A DNA stretch of 64,000 nucleotides. Origin: Verrucomicrobiia bacterium. Lineage in GTDB: Bacteria > Verrucomicrobiota > Verrucomicrobiia > JABWAM01. The stretch lies in NCBI GenBank assembly GCA_028687435.1, contig JAQUAF010000011.1, positions 1 to 64,000 of the forward strand. Direction: 5' to 3'. How positions within the stretch are numbered: position 1 is the stretch's first letter; each line of letters opens with the position of its first letter. Positions 17,217 to 27,025 of this stretch are shown one piece after another. The notes under the pieces were generated by a model. That model saw only the letters and a list, made by a program, of their open reading frames with translations. It had not been told where the DNA came from and made no database searches. The translations under genes were made by a program, and so were the position numbers.

Positions 17217-19685
17217 ATGAAAAAATATTGCCAGTTTTTTGTTTTTTGCATTGGTTTATTTTTGTCAAAAGCGTCCGGCGCCGATACGCCATGCGTTTGG
17301 GTTGAGGATGCCTTGGTCAAGGTTTTTCCGGATGCGCCGCCGCCCGGAAATCCGGCGGCGCCGGTCATCCGCGTGCAATGCGCGAAAAATGAGTATGAGC
17401 CTGCGCAATTGCTGATCCGGTCGAAGAGTTTGGTCGAAAACCTTTCGGTGATCCCGGGCGATTTGATTCATGAATCCGGACGCCAGTCCATTTCCTCCAA
17501 AAATATCACGTGGAATTTTGTGGGGTTCATTCCGATTGAAAAAAACAGCGTTGCCAGCGCCCCGGAGCGCGTGGTGAGGGTGGCGCCATGCGAGATACCC
17601 GATGTCTTGCTGGAAGAGAAAAACATGGCTTTGCAGGCGGACAGGACCCAGCCCGTCTGGATCACCTTTCACGTTCCCAAGGATGCGGCTGCCGGGAAAT
17701 ACACCGGAAAGTTGGAACTGGCGTCGGGGCCGGTCCGTATTGCCGTGCCGGTGGAATTGGAGGTTTGGGATTTTGCCGTTCCTGACGAAAGACATCTGTT
17801 TGTGTCAACTTGGTTTAATCACGGTCAGATGTATCGCCAGGTGGAAAGGGAGAATTGGGGCAAATCATCCGGCTATTGGATATGGACTCCCGATTTTGCC
17901 GTCAACAGCAAGGGGCGGGTGTTTTTTCGGCGAGTTTTTGAGCTGGCTGGCGAATTCAAACAAGCCCGGCTGAGGATAAAAGGGGATGATTCCTGTGTTG
18001 CCCATGTCAATGGGAAGAAAATCAAGAGTGGTTCCAGTTGGATGAGTGAAGATGTTTGCTCAATAGGCGAACAATTGGTTCAGGGAAAAAATGTGATTGC
18101 GGTGGAGGCAAAGAATTCCGCCGGTCCGGGAGGTGTGTTTGCCGTGTTGGAAATTGACATGACCAATGGCAAGCAAATAAAACTGGCAACGGACAAGACT
18201 TGGCGCATATGGCGCGCGGACAAGAATCCGCCTGTTTCCAGCGATTGGAAACTTGCCGGCGCGGATGACGGCAAATGGCTTGCGGCAGGGGAAGTGGCGA
18301 CAGCCTCAGGCGGCGCTTGGGGAGGAAATATCGGCGCCCTTTATGAAGACGAGAAATTTTGGGAAATGCTTCCCGTCTATCTGACCAATCTGGCCGTGCA
18401 CCGGAATAATATCAGCCGGGCGCCTTCGAGTTTGATTAAAATTCACCGTGAAGAAGGCGGGACATTGAGTTTTGATTACAAGCATTTCGACCGTTTTATC
18501 GAAATGCTGCATGACCATGGACTTGCGGACAGGATTGAGCTGCAACATGTCGCTTTTTGCGATCGTGCAACCGGAAAAATATGTTTGGATGGATTATATA
18601 TTGTGGATCGGAAGACCGGGAGGACTGACGGGTTAAAAGATGAAACGATTCTTTTCGCCGTGTTGAGGGATGTGGAGCAGCATCTTGCCTCCAAGGGCTG
18701 GATTGACAAAACCGTGCTGCATCTGGCTGATGAGCCGTGGCCGCAAAATGTGGCTGCCTACCGGGAATTCTCGCGCAAGGTCCGCCAGTCGGCGCCGCGT
18801 CTGAAATTCATCGACGCCATCGAGACGTTTGGTTTTGGAGAGGATCTGGATGTGTGGGTGCCCACGATCAATCATCTGGATAACTTTTACGAGCAATATC
18901 AAAAAGCCAGGAATGAAGGCAGGGAATTGTGGTTTTACACATGCAACAATCCCTGGGCGGGATTTTATCCAAACCGGGGTTTGGATTATCCGTTGCCGCA
19001 TGCGCGCCTGATGCACTGGATTAATTATCGTTATGATCTGGTTGGTTATTTGCACTGGGGATATAATCAATGGTATATGCCGGATCCTTTTGGAAAACCC
19101 TTCAGGGGTGAGATCGCGGCGCCCGGCGATGCGTTTGTTGTTTATCCCGGCAAATCCGGGCCGTTGAATTCGCTGCGTTGGGAAGCCCAGAGGGATGGAA
19201 TCGAGGATTATGAGTATTTGTGGGTGTTGGGCGAAAAAATGAAGAAGCTCAAGCAACGTCTTGGCAAGGCGGCGGAGGAGTATGATCCAACACAAAGGGG
19301 GAAGGAGTTGTGCAATCTTTTGATCACGAGTCTGCATCAGGTGAATGCCGATCCGTCGCAGCTTCGCCGGGCCAGGGCGGCAATCGCCCGGGAGATCATG
19401 GAAGTCGACGCGGAGCCGGCGGCGCTGGTGTGGACAACCCCCCTGGCCGGGGCTGAAATGACATGGGGACCGGCAAAGATTCAGGTGAATGGAGCGGTGG
19501 AGCCTGGAACAAAGGTCAAAATCGACAATACCAAGGGGGTTTATATGGGGGACGATGGCCGTTTTGCCTCAATGACGTGGATCAGCAAAAAGGATGAGGG
19601 GGCGGATACGGTTACAGTCCGAGTGGAAGTGTCTGGCAAGGGCAAACAGCGGACGATCAAGCGGGAGTTTAAGATCAGGAAATGA
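17217..19685 (+). CDS. secreted GH123/DUF4091-like glycoside hydrolase
   Basis: An 822-residue exported protein. Residues 1-21 are a signal peptide with likely cleavage after KASGA. An N-terminal beta-sandwich (about 25-200) is followed by an inserted galactose-binding-like domain (about 220-330; VFFRRVFELAGEF, IKGDDSCVAHVNGKK). The (beta/alpha)8 domain of the DUF4091/GH123 type contains LHLADEPWP with D505-E506, matching the Asp-Glu pair used in GH123 for substrate-assisted hydrolysis of N-acetylgalactosaminides. The C-terminal GPLNSLRWEAQRDGIEDYEYL is a DUF4091 hallmark. A small beta domain ends the protein. Activity on amino-sugar glycans in the periplasm or outside is inferred. It is the last gene of the AraC-linked operon. 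Confidence 0.82.
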   Translation: MKKYCQFFVFCIGLFLSKASGADTPCVWVEDALVKVFPDAPPPGNPAAPVIRVQCAKNEYEPAQLLIRSKSLVENLSVIPGDLIHESGRQSISSKNITWNFVGFIPIEKNSVASAPERVVRVAPCEIPDVLLEEKNMALQADRTQPVWITFHVPKDAAAGKYTGKLELASGPVRIAVPVELEVWDFAVPDERHLFVSTWFNHGQMYRQVERENWGKSSGYWIWTPDFAVNSKGRVFFRRVFELAGEFKQARLRIKGDDSCVAHVNGKKIKSGSSWMSEDVCSIGEQLVQGKNVIAVEAKNSAGPGGVFAVLEIDMTNGKQIKLATDKTWRIWRADKNPPVSSDWKLAGADDGKWLAAGEVATASGGAWGGNIGALYEDEKFWEMLPVYLTNLAVHRNNISRAPSSLIKIHREEGGTLSFDYKHFDRFIEMLHDHGLADRIELQHVAFCDRATGKICLDGLYIVDRKTGRTDGLKDETILFAVLRDVEQHLASKGWIDKTVLHLADEPWPQNVAAYREFSRKVRQSAPRLKFIDAIETFGFGEDLDVWVPTINHLDNFYEQYQKARNEGRELWFYTCNNPWAGFYPNRGLDYPLPHARLMHWINYRYDLVGYLHWGYNQWYMPDPFGKPFRGEIAAPGDAFVVYPGKSGPLNSLRWEAQRDGIEDYEYLWVLGEKMKKLKQRLGKAAEEYDPTQRGKELCNLLITSLHQVNADPSQLRRARAAIAREIMEVDAEPAALVWTTPLAGAEMTWGPAKIQVNGAVEPGTKVKIDNTKGVYMGDDGRFASMTWISKKDEGADTVTVRVEVSGKGKQRTIKREFKIRK

Positions 19686-19849
19686 GGGCGGGGCGGCGGT
19701 TTGTTTTCAATGTTTTTTTGAACGAAGACCAAATCAAGAACAACCCCATCGGACAACTGAAATAAGATATCTCAATGCCGGTGACGTGCCTTCGCTGAAC
19801 TGTCACATTTGATGGCCGCTGTAGTCCGTGGCAGGACCACGATGTGGCC

Positions 19850-21412
19850 TCAGCGGACGAACTCTTCCCAGAGGCATCGAATGGCGCGTTCTGCGAAGCC
19901 GCCTGCGGCGAGCAGCACGATGGGGCGGGGATCGGCCAGGTAAGGCTCGTAATAACGCCGGGCCTTGATTTGCGCCATGGCGTCCTCGGCGGCGCCCAGC
20001 TTGAATTCGATGATATAGATCGCCGCGTCTGTTTTAAGCACGGCATCCACCCGCCCCTTGTCGCTGCGCGACTCCGGCGTCAGCTCGCCACCCGCCGCCT
20101 GCAGCGCCACCACGAAAAGGGAATGGTAGTACGCCTCGCGTTCCACCTGAAGTTCGCCGGGGATGGACGCGAATAACGCCGTCAGCGCCTGCTCAAAACG
20201 CGAACGATCCCCCGCTCGCAACGCCCCGAGCATGACCGCCGCCGATGTCTGGCTGTCCGAGTCGCCGGCGCCGCAGAATCGCTCCAACATCATGCCGAAC
20301 CATGCCTCGCGCACTTCGGTGTTTGGAAATCCCAGGGTATAGACCTGTCCGCCAACCGCCTTGACCGTGAGGTAACCGGATTGCCAGAGCAAAGGCACGG
20401 GTTTGGGATTGGTAATGTCGAACAACAACGACAGGTCGGTGGCTTGAATGCCTTCCAGATCGCCGTCCGGACGCCGCAATGTTTCCGCCAGCTTGATCAG
20501 CATGCCAGGTGTTCCGCTTGACCACCAGTAGCTTCCAAATTCGCCGCCGCGCAGGGAGTTTAGAATTGCCCAGGGATTATAGACCTTTTTGCCTTCGCCC
20601 CACCAGTATCCGTTGTAACGATCTTGCAGTGTATTCCATGCCTGGGGTTCCGTCAGTTGGTTCTTTTCCGCCAGCCGTCCGATAAAAGGTTGAAAGCAGG
20701 CGCGCAACTCGGTCTCGGTGTAGCCGCATATTTCGGCGGCTTCGGGGGTGAGGGTCAGGTCCAGCATCTGATTGAGTTCGGAAAAAATGCTGGTGCGGAC
20801 CATTCGCCCGATGCCGGTGATGAAAACCTTCTCCAGATGGGCGTCGCATCCCTTGATCGCTCCATAGAACGAGGACAGCACATCGCGCATGCGCCTGGCT
20901 TCCGCCATGTCGTCAAGATGATCGTGAACCGGCTTTTCATATTCGTCCACGATCACCACCACCCGGCGTCCGGTTTGGGCGTGAATTCCGCGCAGCAGTG
21001 TGGCGAAATCAGATGGCAATAGCCGTCCGGTCAACGCAATTCCATAGGGATGGGCCTGATCGGCCAGCAATTTGAGCAGTGATTCCCGCAAGGACTCGAC
21101 CGAACTGGCGTCCACGCCTGTCAGTTCCAGATGCGCCACTGGATGGGTTTTGCTCCAGTCCCAGTCCGGTTCGATGGCCAGCCCGGCGAACAGATCCCGG
21201 CGTCCGGCGTAGAGGGCCGCGATGGTGGAGCAAAGCAGCGATTTGCCGAACCGCCGGGGCCGGGCCAAAAAAAGATAATTGCCGGCCTGCAGCATGCCGG
21301 CCAGCGCGCGCGTTTTGTCCACGTAAAGATAGTTGGCGCCGGATTCACGGAGTTTTGCGAAATCGCTCAGCCCGAGCGGCAAATGGGGCAATGCTTGACT
21401 CATGGACGGCAT
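19850..21412 (-). CDS. AAA-ATPase-like / PD-(D/E)XK nuclease family protein
   Basis: A 520-residue protein of the paired AAA-ATPase-like (DUF1703-associated) and PD-(D/E)XK nuclease families. The N-terminus carries LPLGLSDFAKLRESGANYLYVDKT, the Walker A variant ARPRRFGKS (50-58) and Walker B VVVIVDEYEKPV. The C-terminus carries the nuclease core: RVDAVLKTDAAIYIIEFKLG (D...E-x-K). These proteins are numerous in Bacteroidetes and PVC genomes; their role is unclear, possibly linked to mobile DNA. The start is taken at ATG 21412, where family similarity begins. It is convergent with the GH123-like gene, with 164 featureless bases between. Confidence 0.85.
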   Translation of the reverse strand: MPSMSQALPHLPLGLSDFAKLRESGANYLYVDKTRALAGMLQAGNYLFLARPRRFGKSLLCSTIAALYAGRRDLFAGLAIEPDWDWSKTHPVAHLELTGVDASSVESLRESLLKLLADQAHPYGIALTGRLLPSDFATLLRGIHAQTGRRVVVIVDEYEKPVHDHLDDMAEARRMRDVLSSFYGAIKGCDAHLEKVFITGIGRMVRTSIFSELNQMLDLTLTPEAAEICGYTETELRACFQPFIGRLAEKNQLTEPQAWNTLQDRYNGYWWGEGKKVYNPWAILNSLRGGEFGSYWWSSGTPGMLIKLAETLRRPDGDLEGIQATDLSLLFDITNPKPVPLLWQSGYLTVKAVGGQVYTLGFPNTEVREAWFGMMLERFCGAGDSDSQTSAAVMLGALRAGDRSRFEQALTALFASIPGELQVEREAYYHSLFVVALQAAGGELTPESRSDKGRVDAVLKTDAAIYIIEFKLGAAEDAMAQIKARRYYEPYLADPRPIVLLAAGGFAERAIRCLWEEFVR

Positions 21413-21602
21413 TTGTAGCCGCTGCCGCCAGACGATGCAAACCGGAACTTTTTTAACGTTCGAGGCTTCTGCGTCGAGCACTTGTCCCGCCGGCTCGTCC
21501 GACAAAGCCTTGGCGCAGTCGGAAGTTCCGCAAAGCGGGACGAAGGAGGAATTAAGGAGGGGTGCGTCGAGCGTCAAGCCGCCGCGCCTGGCGCGGCTTA
21601 AT

Positions 21603-22454
21603 TCAATGTTTTTTTGCCATGCAAGCTGCGAGATGGTTGCGCAGGGATTCCATGGAGCACCAGGATGTCCGGCTGGGGAAGGGCAGTTCGCCGCTCTGTC
21701 GGAATTTGGCGGCCAGTTTGTGGTTGAAGGTCTGGCGCGCCGTCATGAACTGTCCCCAGGTTCCCAGGTTGCCCGCGATCTCTGCGGGAGGGCTCATGCG
21801 TTCTCCCCATTTGGGGGGGAACAATTCCAGCCAGCGGGGGTGTGAATTGAGCCATGTTCCGGTGCCGAGTTCCGTGACGCCAAACGTTTTTTCCGTTTTT
21901 TCCATCAGCGACATCAGGCATTGGGGCAGATAATGCGGGTCGTCGAAAAGGGACGCCGGATAGCAGGCGTTGGCGATGTGAAAACCGATTCGTTTTGGGG
22001 CGTCCTCCTGCGGCTTGGCGTTGTGCCGCAATGATCCGCATTGGAATTCCGCGAGGAAACGGCGTTCGCGCAAACTTTGCAAATCGCGTTCCACCCTTGA
22101 CGGCAACAGGGGGGAAATTTTTCGCATGGCCTCGTGTTCAAAAGCGCCGGATTCCGTTTCGTTTTTTGTTTGTTCTTGCAATGCGGACAATTTCTCCACC
22201 AGCCGGTTCCAGTCCGCGACTGGCGCGCCATCCGAAGAACCGTGCAATTCCCCCTGATTCAGTGAGGTCCGGCGGAAGATGTCCAGCCGCCGGTTGATGA
22301 CTTGGTCAAACGTTTCCTCCGGATGTTTGCGGCAATGGTTCCATGCGAACCACAGCATCAGCCGGATGCCGGACTCGAGATAATCAAGGTGTTCGGCCGC
22401 AGTTTTTTCCCCGGCGTTTTCCCGCAGTTTGTTCGATGGGGGGATGGATTTCAT
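21603..22454 (-). CDS. conserved protein of unknown function
   Basis: A 283-residue soluble protein that I cannot assign. Visible features are FHIANACYPASLFDDPHYLPQ, a TWLNSHPRWLELFPPKWGE stretch rich in Trp and Pro, GTWGQFMTARQTFN, and a C-terminal SWCSMESLRNHL. No signal peptide or membrane segment is seen. ATG 22454 is chosen; a TTG at 22502 in frame has no better ribosome site. It ends 21603, after a short hairpin-containing stretch (21579-21602, AAGCCGC/GCGGCTT arms) shared with other junctions. Confidence 0.65.
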   Translation of the reverse strand: MKSIPPSNKLRENAGEKTAAEHLDYLESGIRLMLWFAWNHCRKHPEETFDQVINRRLDIFRRTSLNQGELHGSSDGAPVADWNRLVEKLSALQEQTKNETESGAFEHEAMRKISPLLPSRVERDLQSLRERRFLAEFQCGSLRHNAKPQEDAPKRIGFHIANACYPASLFDDPHYLPQCLMSLMEKTEKTFGVTELGTGTWLNSHPRWLELFPPKWGERMSPPAEIAGNLGTWGQFMTARQTFNHKLAAKFRQSGELPFPSRTSWCSMESLRNHLAACMAKKH

Positions 22455-22559
22455 GGAGGGGGGAAGTTTGGGATTTTCCGGGAAAAAGAAAAGCAATTTC
22501 AAGCGAGGCGGGAAGCCGGGCGGAATTGTTTTGAAAAACAGGCGCGCGCAAGAAAGGTT

Positions 22560-22620
22560 GCGCGGGAGCCCAACCCTCCTTTTATTTCATTGGACGGCCA
22601 CGGACAAAAGGGAGGGAGCC
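22560..22620. repeat. degenerate type-A palindromic repeat
   Basis: GCGGGAGCCCAACCCTCCTTTT and, about 25 bases on, AAAAGGGAGGGAGCC form weak arms related to the dispersed palindrome best seen at 12027-12092. It lies between two minus-strand genes. Confidence 0.55.
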
Positions 22621-22625
22621 TCAAA

Positions 22626-23804
22626 TCAGTAGATGAAGCGGATTTCGCCTTCGCGGAAGTTTCCGGCGATGGCTTTCATATTGTCGGGGAATGGGTCGAA
22701 CGGCCCCGATTTTTCCAGCACCTGCAGACAGATGGCGGCCAGAAAGGCGTTGGCGCTGTTTTTGGTGACCTGCAGTTCCGTGAGCGTGCCGTCCGCCAGA
22801 AGCTTGAAGCTGACCTCGACTTCGCCGGCGGCTTCGCCATAGACCCGTTCGCGGTTGAGTTCGACAAAATAAGCGCCGATCTTGGCGATGATCTTCTTGT
22901 CGTAACTGGCAAACGGGGATTGGGCGGAGTTGAAAGCCAGCACATTGCCTGTGCGTTGAACCCCGCCGTCAAGACGGGATTTGGCGGCCAGCACCTGCCG
23001 GTTTGATGAAGGGGATGGAGGTATTTTTGTCGCGGAACTATTCTTGGCGGGGAGGTTTGGCGTTGTCTGATTGTTGTCATCGCCCTTCTTTTCCTCCTTT
23101 TGAGGATTGGTTTCCGGTTTGTTGGGAGCTTTCAGAATGGCCAGATCGCCCTCCCTTGGCACTTGCTTGATGGGAGAGGGCGGTTGGGGCTTGTTGGGTT
23201 GGGCTTGCTGTCCGGCTTGGGAAGGCGGCGTGGGCGCAGGGGAAGGCTGCTGGGTCTTGGATTGATTGCCGTCTTGCGGAGGCGGCAATCGTGGTGTGGG
23301 TAATGCGGTGGCGGTGGCCATCGTCTTGGTGTTGTTGCCGTTGGCCAAGGGGATGTCTTCGGATTTGACCGGCGAAGGGCTTGTCTGGGTGGCGACCGTA
23401 TTGTGCTCGGAGTAATATTTTGCGTCTTGGGGCGTGTCTTTTACAGCTTGAGATGAATCGGTTTCCAGAAAAGTGCGGGGAGGCGCAGGGTGGCGTTTGG
23501 ATTGTGGCATTGCCGGCGGACGACGCTGCAGGACAAGTTGGGGAACCTGACGCCGGGCCTGGGCTGCCTTGGCTTGAACCTTGCGCATGGCTTCCTGCCT
23601 GAGATTGAAGGAGAAAAGCAGCCAGATCAGGAGCAGGTTGATCACCACCGAGAAAACAATGGAGACCACAAATCGGCGGCGATAAGCGACGGCTGAATCA
23701 AAGGAATTATCATCCCGCGCATTCCGTAAAAATCCACCTTGGGGAATTGCCTTGAAAGCATTTCCTGATGCCTTGGGTGGTTCGACTACCGAATGAAGAG
23801 TCAT
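22626..23804 (-). CDS. TonB/TolA-like energy-transducer protein
   Basis: A 392-residue protein with TonB-like architecture: a short cytoplasmic N-terminus, one membrane span at about 45-66, a long Pro/Gln/Lys-rich periplasmic linker (about 75-290) and a C-terminal TonB/TolA-type domain (about 295-392; AAGEVEVSFKLLADGTLTELQV). Such proteins couple the inner-membrane proton-driven motor to outer-membrane transporters or to envelope constriction. No exbB/exbD or tolQ/tolR gene is in the window. The start is ATG 23804. The 255-base upstream gap is very AT-rich at 23860-23970, in contrast to its surroundings, and probably holds the promoter. Confidence 0.85.
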   Translation of the reverse strand: MTLHSVVEPPKASGNAFKAIPQGGFLRNARDDNSFDSAVAYRRRFVVSIVFSVVINLLLIWLLFSFNLRQEAMRKVQAKAAQARRQVPQLVLQRRPPAMPQSKRHPAPPRTFLETDSSQAVKDTPQDAKYYSEHNTVATQTSPSPVKSEDIPLANGNNTKTMATATALPTPRLPPPQDGNQSKTQQPSPAPTPPSQAGQQAQPNKPQPPSPIKQVPREGDLAILKAPNKPETNPQKEEKKGDDNNQTTPNLPAKNSSATKIPPSPSSNRQVLAAKSRLDGGVQRTGNVLAFNSAQSPFASYDKKIIAKIGAYFVELNRERVYGEAAGEVEVSFKLLADGTLTELQVTKNSANAFLAAICLQVLEKSGPFDPFPDNMKAIAGNFREGEIRFIY

Positions 23805-23985
23805 GTGCTCAACAAAATATTTTTAACTTGAAATCTTTCTAATCTACATTGGTCAATCCACAACATAGCATATTTTTTTCTGTTTACAAGTTAAAAAACA
23901 AGGTGCCAAAAAAATAGATTTGACTTTAAAAATAAAATTTCAATAAAAAAATATTAAGAGCAAAATGATCTGATGCAGAAAAGAT

Positions 23986-24053
23986 TGTGCGGGAGCCCAA
24001 CCCTCCATTCGTTCACGAAAGAGATAAATGGAGGGCGGAGCTCCCGCGCCGCC
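23986..24053. repeat. type-A palindromic repeat downstream of gpmI
   Basis: Imperfect arms about 23986-24009 and 24026-24053 (right arm contains AAATGGAGGGCGGAGCTCCC). It begins 7 bases after the gpmI stop on the minus strand, so the RNA hairpin could end gpmI transcription. The rest of the 23805-24059 gap is AT-rich spacer. Confidence 0.75.
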
Positions 24054-24059
24054 ACATGA

Positions 24060-25631
24060 TCAGACAAGGCTTTTGCCGGTCATTTCCCCGGGTTGTTTGA
24101 GTCCCATGAGAGACAGGATGGTGGGTGCGATGTCTGCCAGGCAACCGCCGGGACGAATCGTTTTGCCGTGCCAGAATCCGCTGACCACATACAGGGGCGC
24201 GTCATTGGTGGTATGGCTGGTGTGGGGCATCTTGTTGACGGGATCGTACATTTGTTCGCAGTTGCCGTGGTCCGCGGTGATCACGACGGACGCGCCGGTT
24301 TTTTGCGCGGCTTCCAGAATGCGTCCGACACATTGGTCCACGGTTTCGACGGCCTTGACCGCCGCCGCAAGGGAGCCGGTGTGGCCGACCATGTCGCCAT
24401 TGGCGAAATTGACCACGCCCAGATCGTATTGTTTGGACAGCACGCGTTTGACCATTTCGTCGCAGACGGGGATGGCGGACATTTCGGGTTGCATGTCATA
24501 AGTCGCCACCTTGGGGGATGCGACAAGGAAACGGTCTTCGCCCGGAAAGGGTTCCTCGCGGTAATCGTTGAAGAAGAAGGTGACGTGGGCGTATTTTTCG
24601 GTTTCAGCGCATCGGAATTGTTTCAAGCCGGGATCGGCCAGATACATGCCGAGGATGTTTTTCATTTTTTCCGGCTTTGGAAAGATCAGGTTCACGGGCA
24701 GCCCCGACTGGTATTCGGTGAGCGTGGCATAATAGAGGTTGAACTTTTTTCCCCGTGGAAAGGCGGAGAACTCGGCGTCCACCAGCGAATGGGTGATTTC
24801 GCGCGGACGGTCTCCGCGGAAATTGAAGAAGATGACGCTGTCCCCGTCGCCGATGGTGGCCAGGGGGCTGCCCTGATCATCCACCAGATTGGTTGGGGTG
24901 ATGAACTCGTCGCCCGAACGGTTGGGGGCGTCCGGCTTGTCGTAATAGTTTTGCACCGCTTCAGCGGCGGAACGGCATTTCAAGCCCTTGCCGAAGACGA
25001 GACATTCGTAGGCCTTTTGGACGCGGTCCCAACGTTTGTCGCGGTCCATGGCGTAATAGCGCCCGGAAACGGAGACGATGCGTCCGACGCCAATTTTTTT
25101 GCATTCCTCCTCCAATTGGCGGATATAGCCCAAACCGGAGGTGGGCGGGGTGTCGCGTCCGTCCATGAAGGCGTGCACAAAGATCCGGTCGAAATTCTGC
25201 TGCCGCGCCATTTTGAGGCAGGCGTACAGGTGTTCCATGATGGAATGAACGCCGGCATCGGACACGAGCCCCATGAGATGGATTTTGCCGTTGTTTTTGC
25301 GGGCGAAATCCACGGTCTGCAGCAGCACGGGATTCTTGAAGAATTCCCCTGTGGAAATGGCTTTGCTGATGCGCACGATTTCCTGGTCAACAATGCGTCC
25401 GGCGCCGATATTCTGGTGTCCGACTTCGCTGTTGCCCATGGTGCCGGGGGGCAGCCCGACATCGAGGCCGCAGGTTTTGATCAGAGTTGAGGGGGAGTTT
25501 GCCTTGAGTTTGTCTTCCGTGGGGGTTTTGCCGGCATGGGTGGCGTCGTAGTTCGCCAGGGATGGATCGGGGTTGTGGCCCCAACCGTCGCGAATGATGA
25601 GAATGACTGGTTTGCAGGTCGGAGATGGCAT
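24060..25631 (-). CDS. gpmI: 2,3-bisphosphoglycerate-independent phosphoglycerate mutase
   Basis: A 523-residue Mn-dependent cytoplasmic enzyme interconverting 3- and 2-phosphoglycerate in glycolysis and gluconeogenesis. RDGWG (14-18) supplies a metal-binding Asp, and Ser68 in MGNSEVGH is the phosphorylated catalytic serine. MDGRDTPP, FNFRGDRPRE, NFANGDMVGHTG, TADHGNCEQM and the C-terminal HTTNDAP metal site are intact. Length is normal. The start ATG 25631 lies 12 bases after the upstream DegT gene, so the two are probably cotranscribed. Confidence 0.97.
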   Translation of the reverse strand: MPSPTCKPVILIIRDGWGHNPDPSLANYDATHAGKTPTEDKLKANSPSTLIKTCGLDVGLPPGTMGNSEVGHQNIGAGRIVDQEIVRISKAISTGEFFKNPVLLQTVDFARKNNGKIHLMGLVSDAGVHSIMEHLYACLKMARQQNFDRIFVHAFMDGRDTPPTSGLGYIRQLEEECKKIGVGRIVSVSGRYYAMDRDKRWDRVQKAYECLVFGKGLKCRSAAEAVQNYYDKPDAPNRSGDEFITPTNLVDDQGSPLATIGDGDSVIFFNFRGDRPREITHSLVDAEFSAFPRGKKFNLYYATLTEYQSGLPVNLIFPKPEKMKNILGMYLADPGLKQFRCAETEKYAHVTFFFNDYREEPFPGEDRFLVASPKVATYDMQPEMSAIPVCDEMVKRVLSKQYDLGVVNFANGDMVGHTGSLAAAVKAVETVDQCVGRILEAAQKTGASVVITADHGNCEQMYDPVNKMPHTSHTTNDAPLYVVSGFWHGKTIRPGGCLADIAPTILSLMGLKQPGEMTGKSLV

Positions 25632-25643
25632 GTGTTTTTTGGG

Positions 25644-26747
25644 TTATTTTTTGAAAAAGGCCAGAACTTGGTCGCAAACATAATCGACCTGGCTTTCGGT
25701 GAGTTCCCCGAACATGGGCAGCGACAGCATGGTGTCCGCGCATTGTTCGGTGACGGGCAGTTGGCCGCGTTTGACGCCGAGAAATTCATAACAGGGCTGC
25801 AGGTGCACCGGGATGGGATAGTGGATGCCCGTGCTGACGCCGGCGGCTTGCAGGTGTTTGGCCAGTTCAGCGCGTTGTTGGGTGCGGATGGGGTAGAGAT
25901 GATAGACATGGCGCCGGTTGGGAAATTCGTGAGGCGTGGTGACCACGTCCTTCAACCGGCTGGTGTAATGGGCCGCATGGGCGCGTCGTTGTCCGGTCCA
26001 TTTGTCCAGATGCCGTAGTTTGACCTGGAGGATGGCGGCCTGAAGAGTGTCGAGGCGGTAACCAAAGCCGATGGATAAATGTTCGTATTTGCCTCCCTTG
26101 GGGCAGCCGTGGTTGTGGAAACGGACAATGTATTCGTAAATTTTCTCGTCCTGGGTGACCACCGCGCCGGCGTCGCCATAGGCGCCGAGGTTTTTGCCCG
26201 GGTAGAAGCTGAACGCGGCCGTGCCGCACAAGGGGCTGCGTTTGCCCTGGTATTCGGCGGCGTGGGCCTGGGCGGCGTCTTCCAGCACAATGAGATGGTG
26301 TTTTTTGGCGATGGCGAGAATCCGGTCCATGTCGCACATCTGGCCGAAGAGATGGACGGGCACGACCGCCTTGGTCTTGGGTGTGATGGCGGCTTCAAAG
26401 AGCGCCGGGTCCATGAGTTGTCCCTGGGGTTCCACATCCACAAAACGGGGGGTGGCGCCGGTTGTCGAGATGGCTTCGACGGTGGCGATAAAGGTGTTGG
26501 AAACCGTGATGACCTCATCGCCCGGGCCTATGCCGAGGGCTTTCATGGCCAGATAGAGGGCGTCGGTGCCGGAGCCGACGCCAATGCAGAAGCGGGCATT
26601 GCAGTAACGGGCAAAATCGTTTTCAAAGGCTTCCTTGCGCGGTCCCATGATGAAGGCTGTCTCGGCAAGAATGGTTTTGATGGCCTCGTCCATTTCTTTT
26701 TGAATGGTGAGGTATTGGGCTTTGAGATCTACAAAAGGAATTTTCAT
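25644..26747 (-). CDS. DegT/DnrJ/EryC1/StrS family PLP aminotransferase
   Basis: A 367-residue sugar aminotransferase. It begins MKIPFVDLKAQY, the family N-terminus; the frame is open upstream but ATG 26747 fits best. VHLFGQ (131-136), EDAAQAHAAEY (156-166) and SFYPGKNLGAYGDAG with the PLP lysine K185 are canonical. Members transfer an amino group from Glu or Gln to a keto-sugar nucleotide, giving amino sugars for surface glycans. It sits just outside the large polysaccharide cluster, divergent from it, and has a paralogue at 56737-57918. Confidence 0.92.
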   Translation of the reverse strand: MKIPFVDLKAQYLTIQKEMDEAIKTILAETAFIMGPRKEAFENDFARYCNARFCIGVGSGTDALYLAMKALGIGPGDEVITVSNTFIATVEAISTTGATPRFVDVEPQGQLMDPALFEAAITPKTKAVVPVHLFGQMCDMDRILAIAKKHHLIVLEDAAQAHAAEYQGKRSPLCGTAAFSFYPGKNLGAYGDAGAVVTQDEKIYEYIVRFHNHGCPKGGKYEHLSIGFGYRLDTLQAAILQVKLRHLDKWTGQRRAHAAHYTSRLKDVVTTPHEFPNRRHVYHLYPIRTQQRAELAKHLQAAGVSTGIHYPIPVHLQPCYEFLGVKRGQLPVTEQCADTMLSLPMFGELTESQVDYVCDQVLAFFKK

Positions 26748-26958
26748 GCGAAGATCGCATGTGATAGCGGGAAACCGGCGGAAACGCAAATCAACAATCG
26801 GGAGATTTGACAGGGGGCCGGTTGGGTTTTGTGAAGGGATTTTGGCGGCGTTGAGCGCTTGTCCCGCCCGCCTGCGAGACGAAATGGAGTGGCAGCGGCG
26901 TCCGGCAAGGCGCATACGCGTCAACCTAAGGAATCAATGAATCATATCTCTATCATAG

Positions 26959-27025
26959 GCGGTGCGGGAGCCCCGCCCTCCATTTTTTACCGTGCAGACA
27001 ATGGAGGGCGGGGCTCCCGCACCGC
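26959..27025. repeat. type-A palindromic repeat, 26-bp perfect arms
   Basis: Arms 26959-26984 and 27000-27025 are exact reverse complements around a 15-base loop. The sequence core is the same as at 12027-12092, so this is a second intact copy of the family, here between divergent genes rather than convergent ones. Confidence 0.88.
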
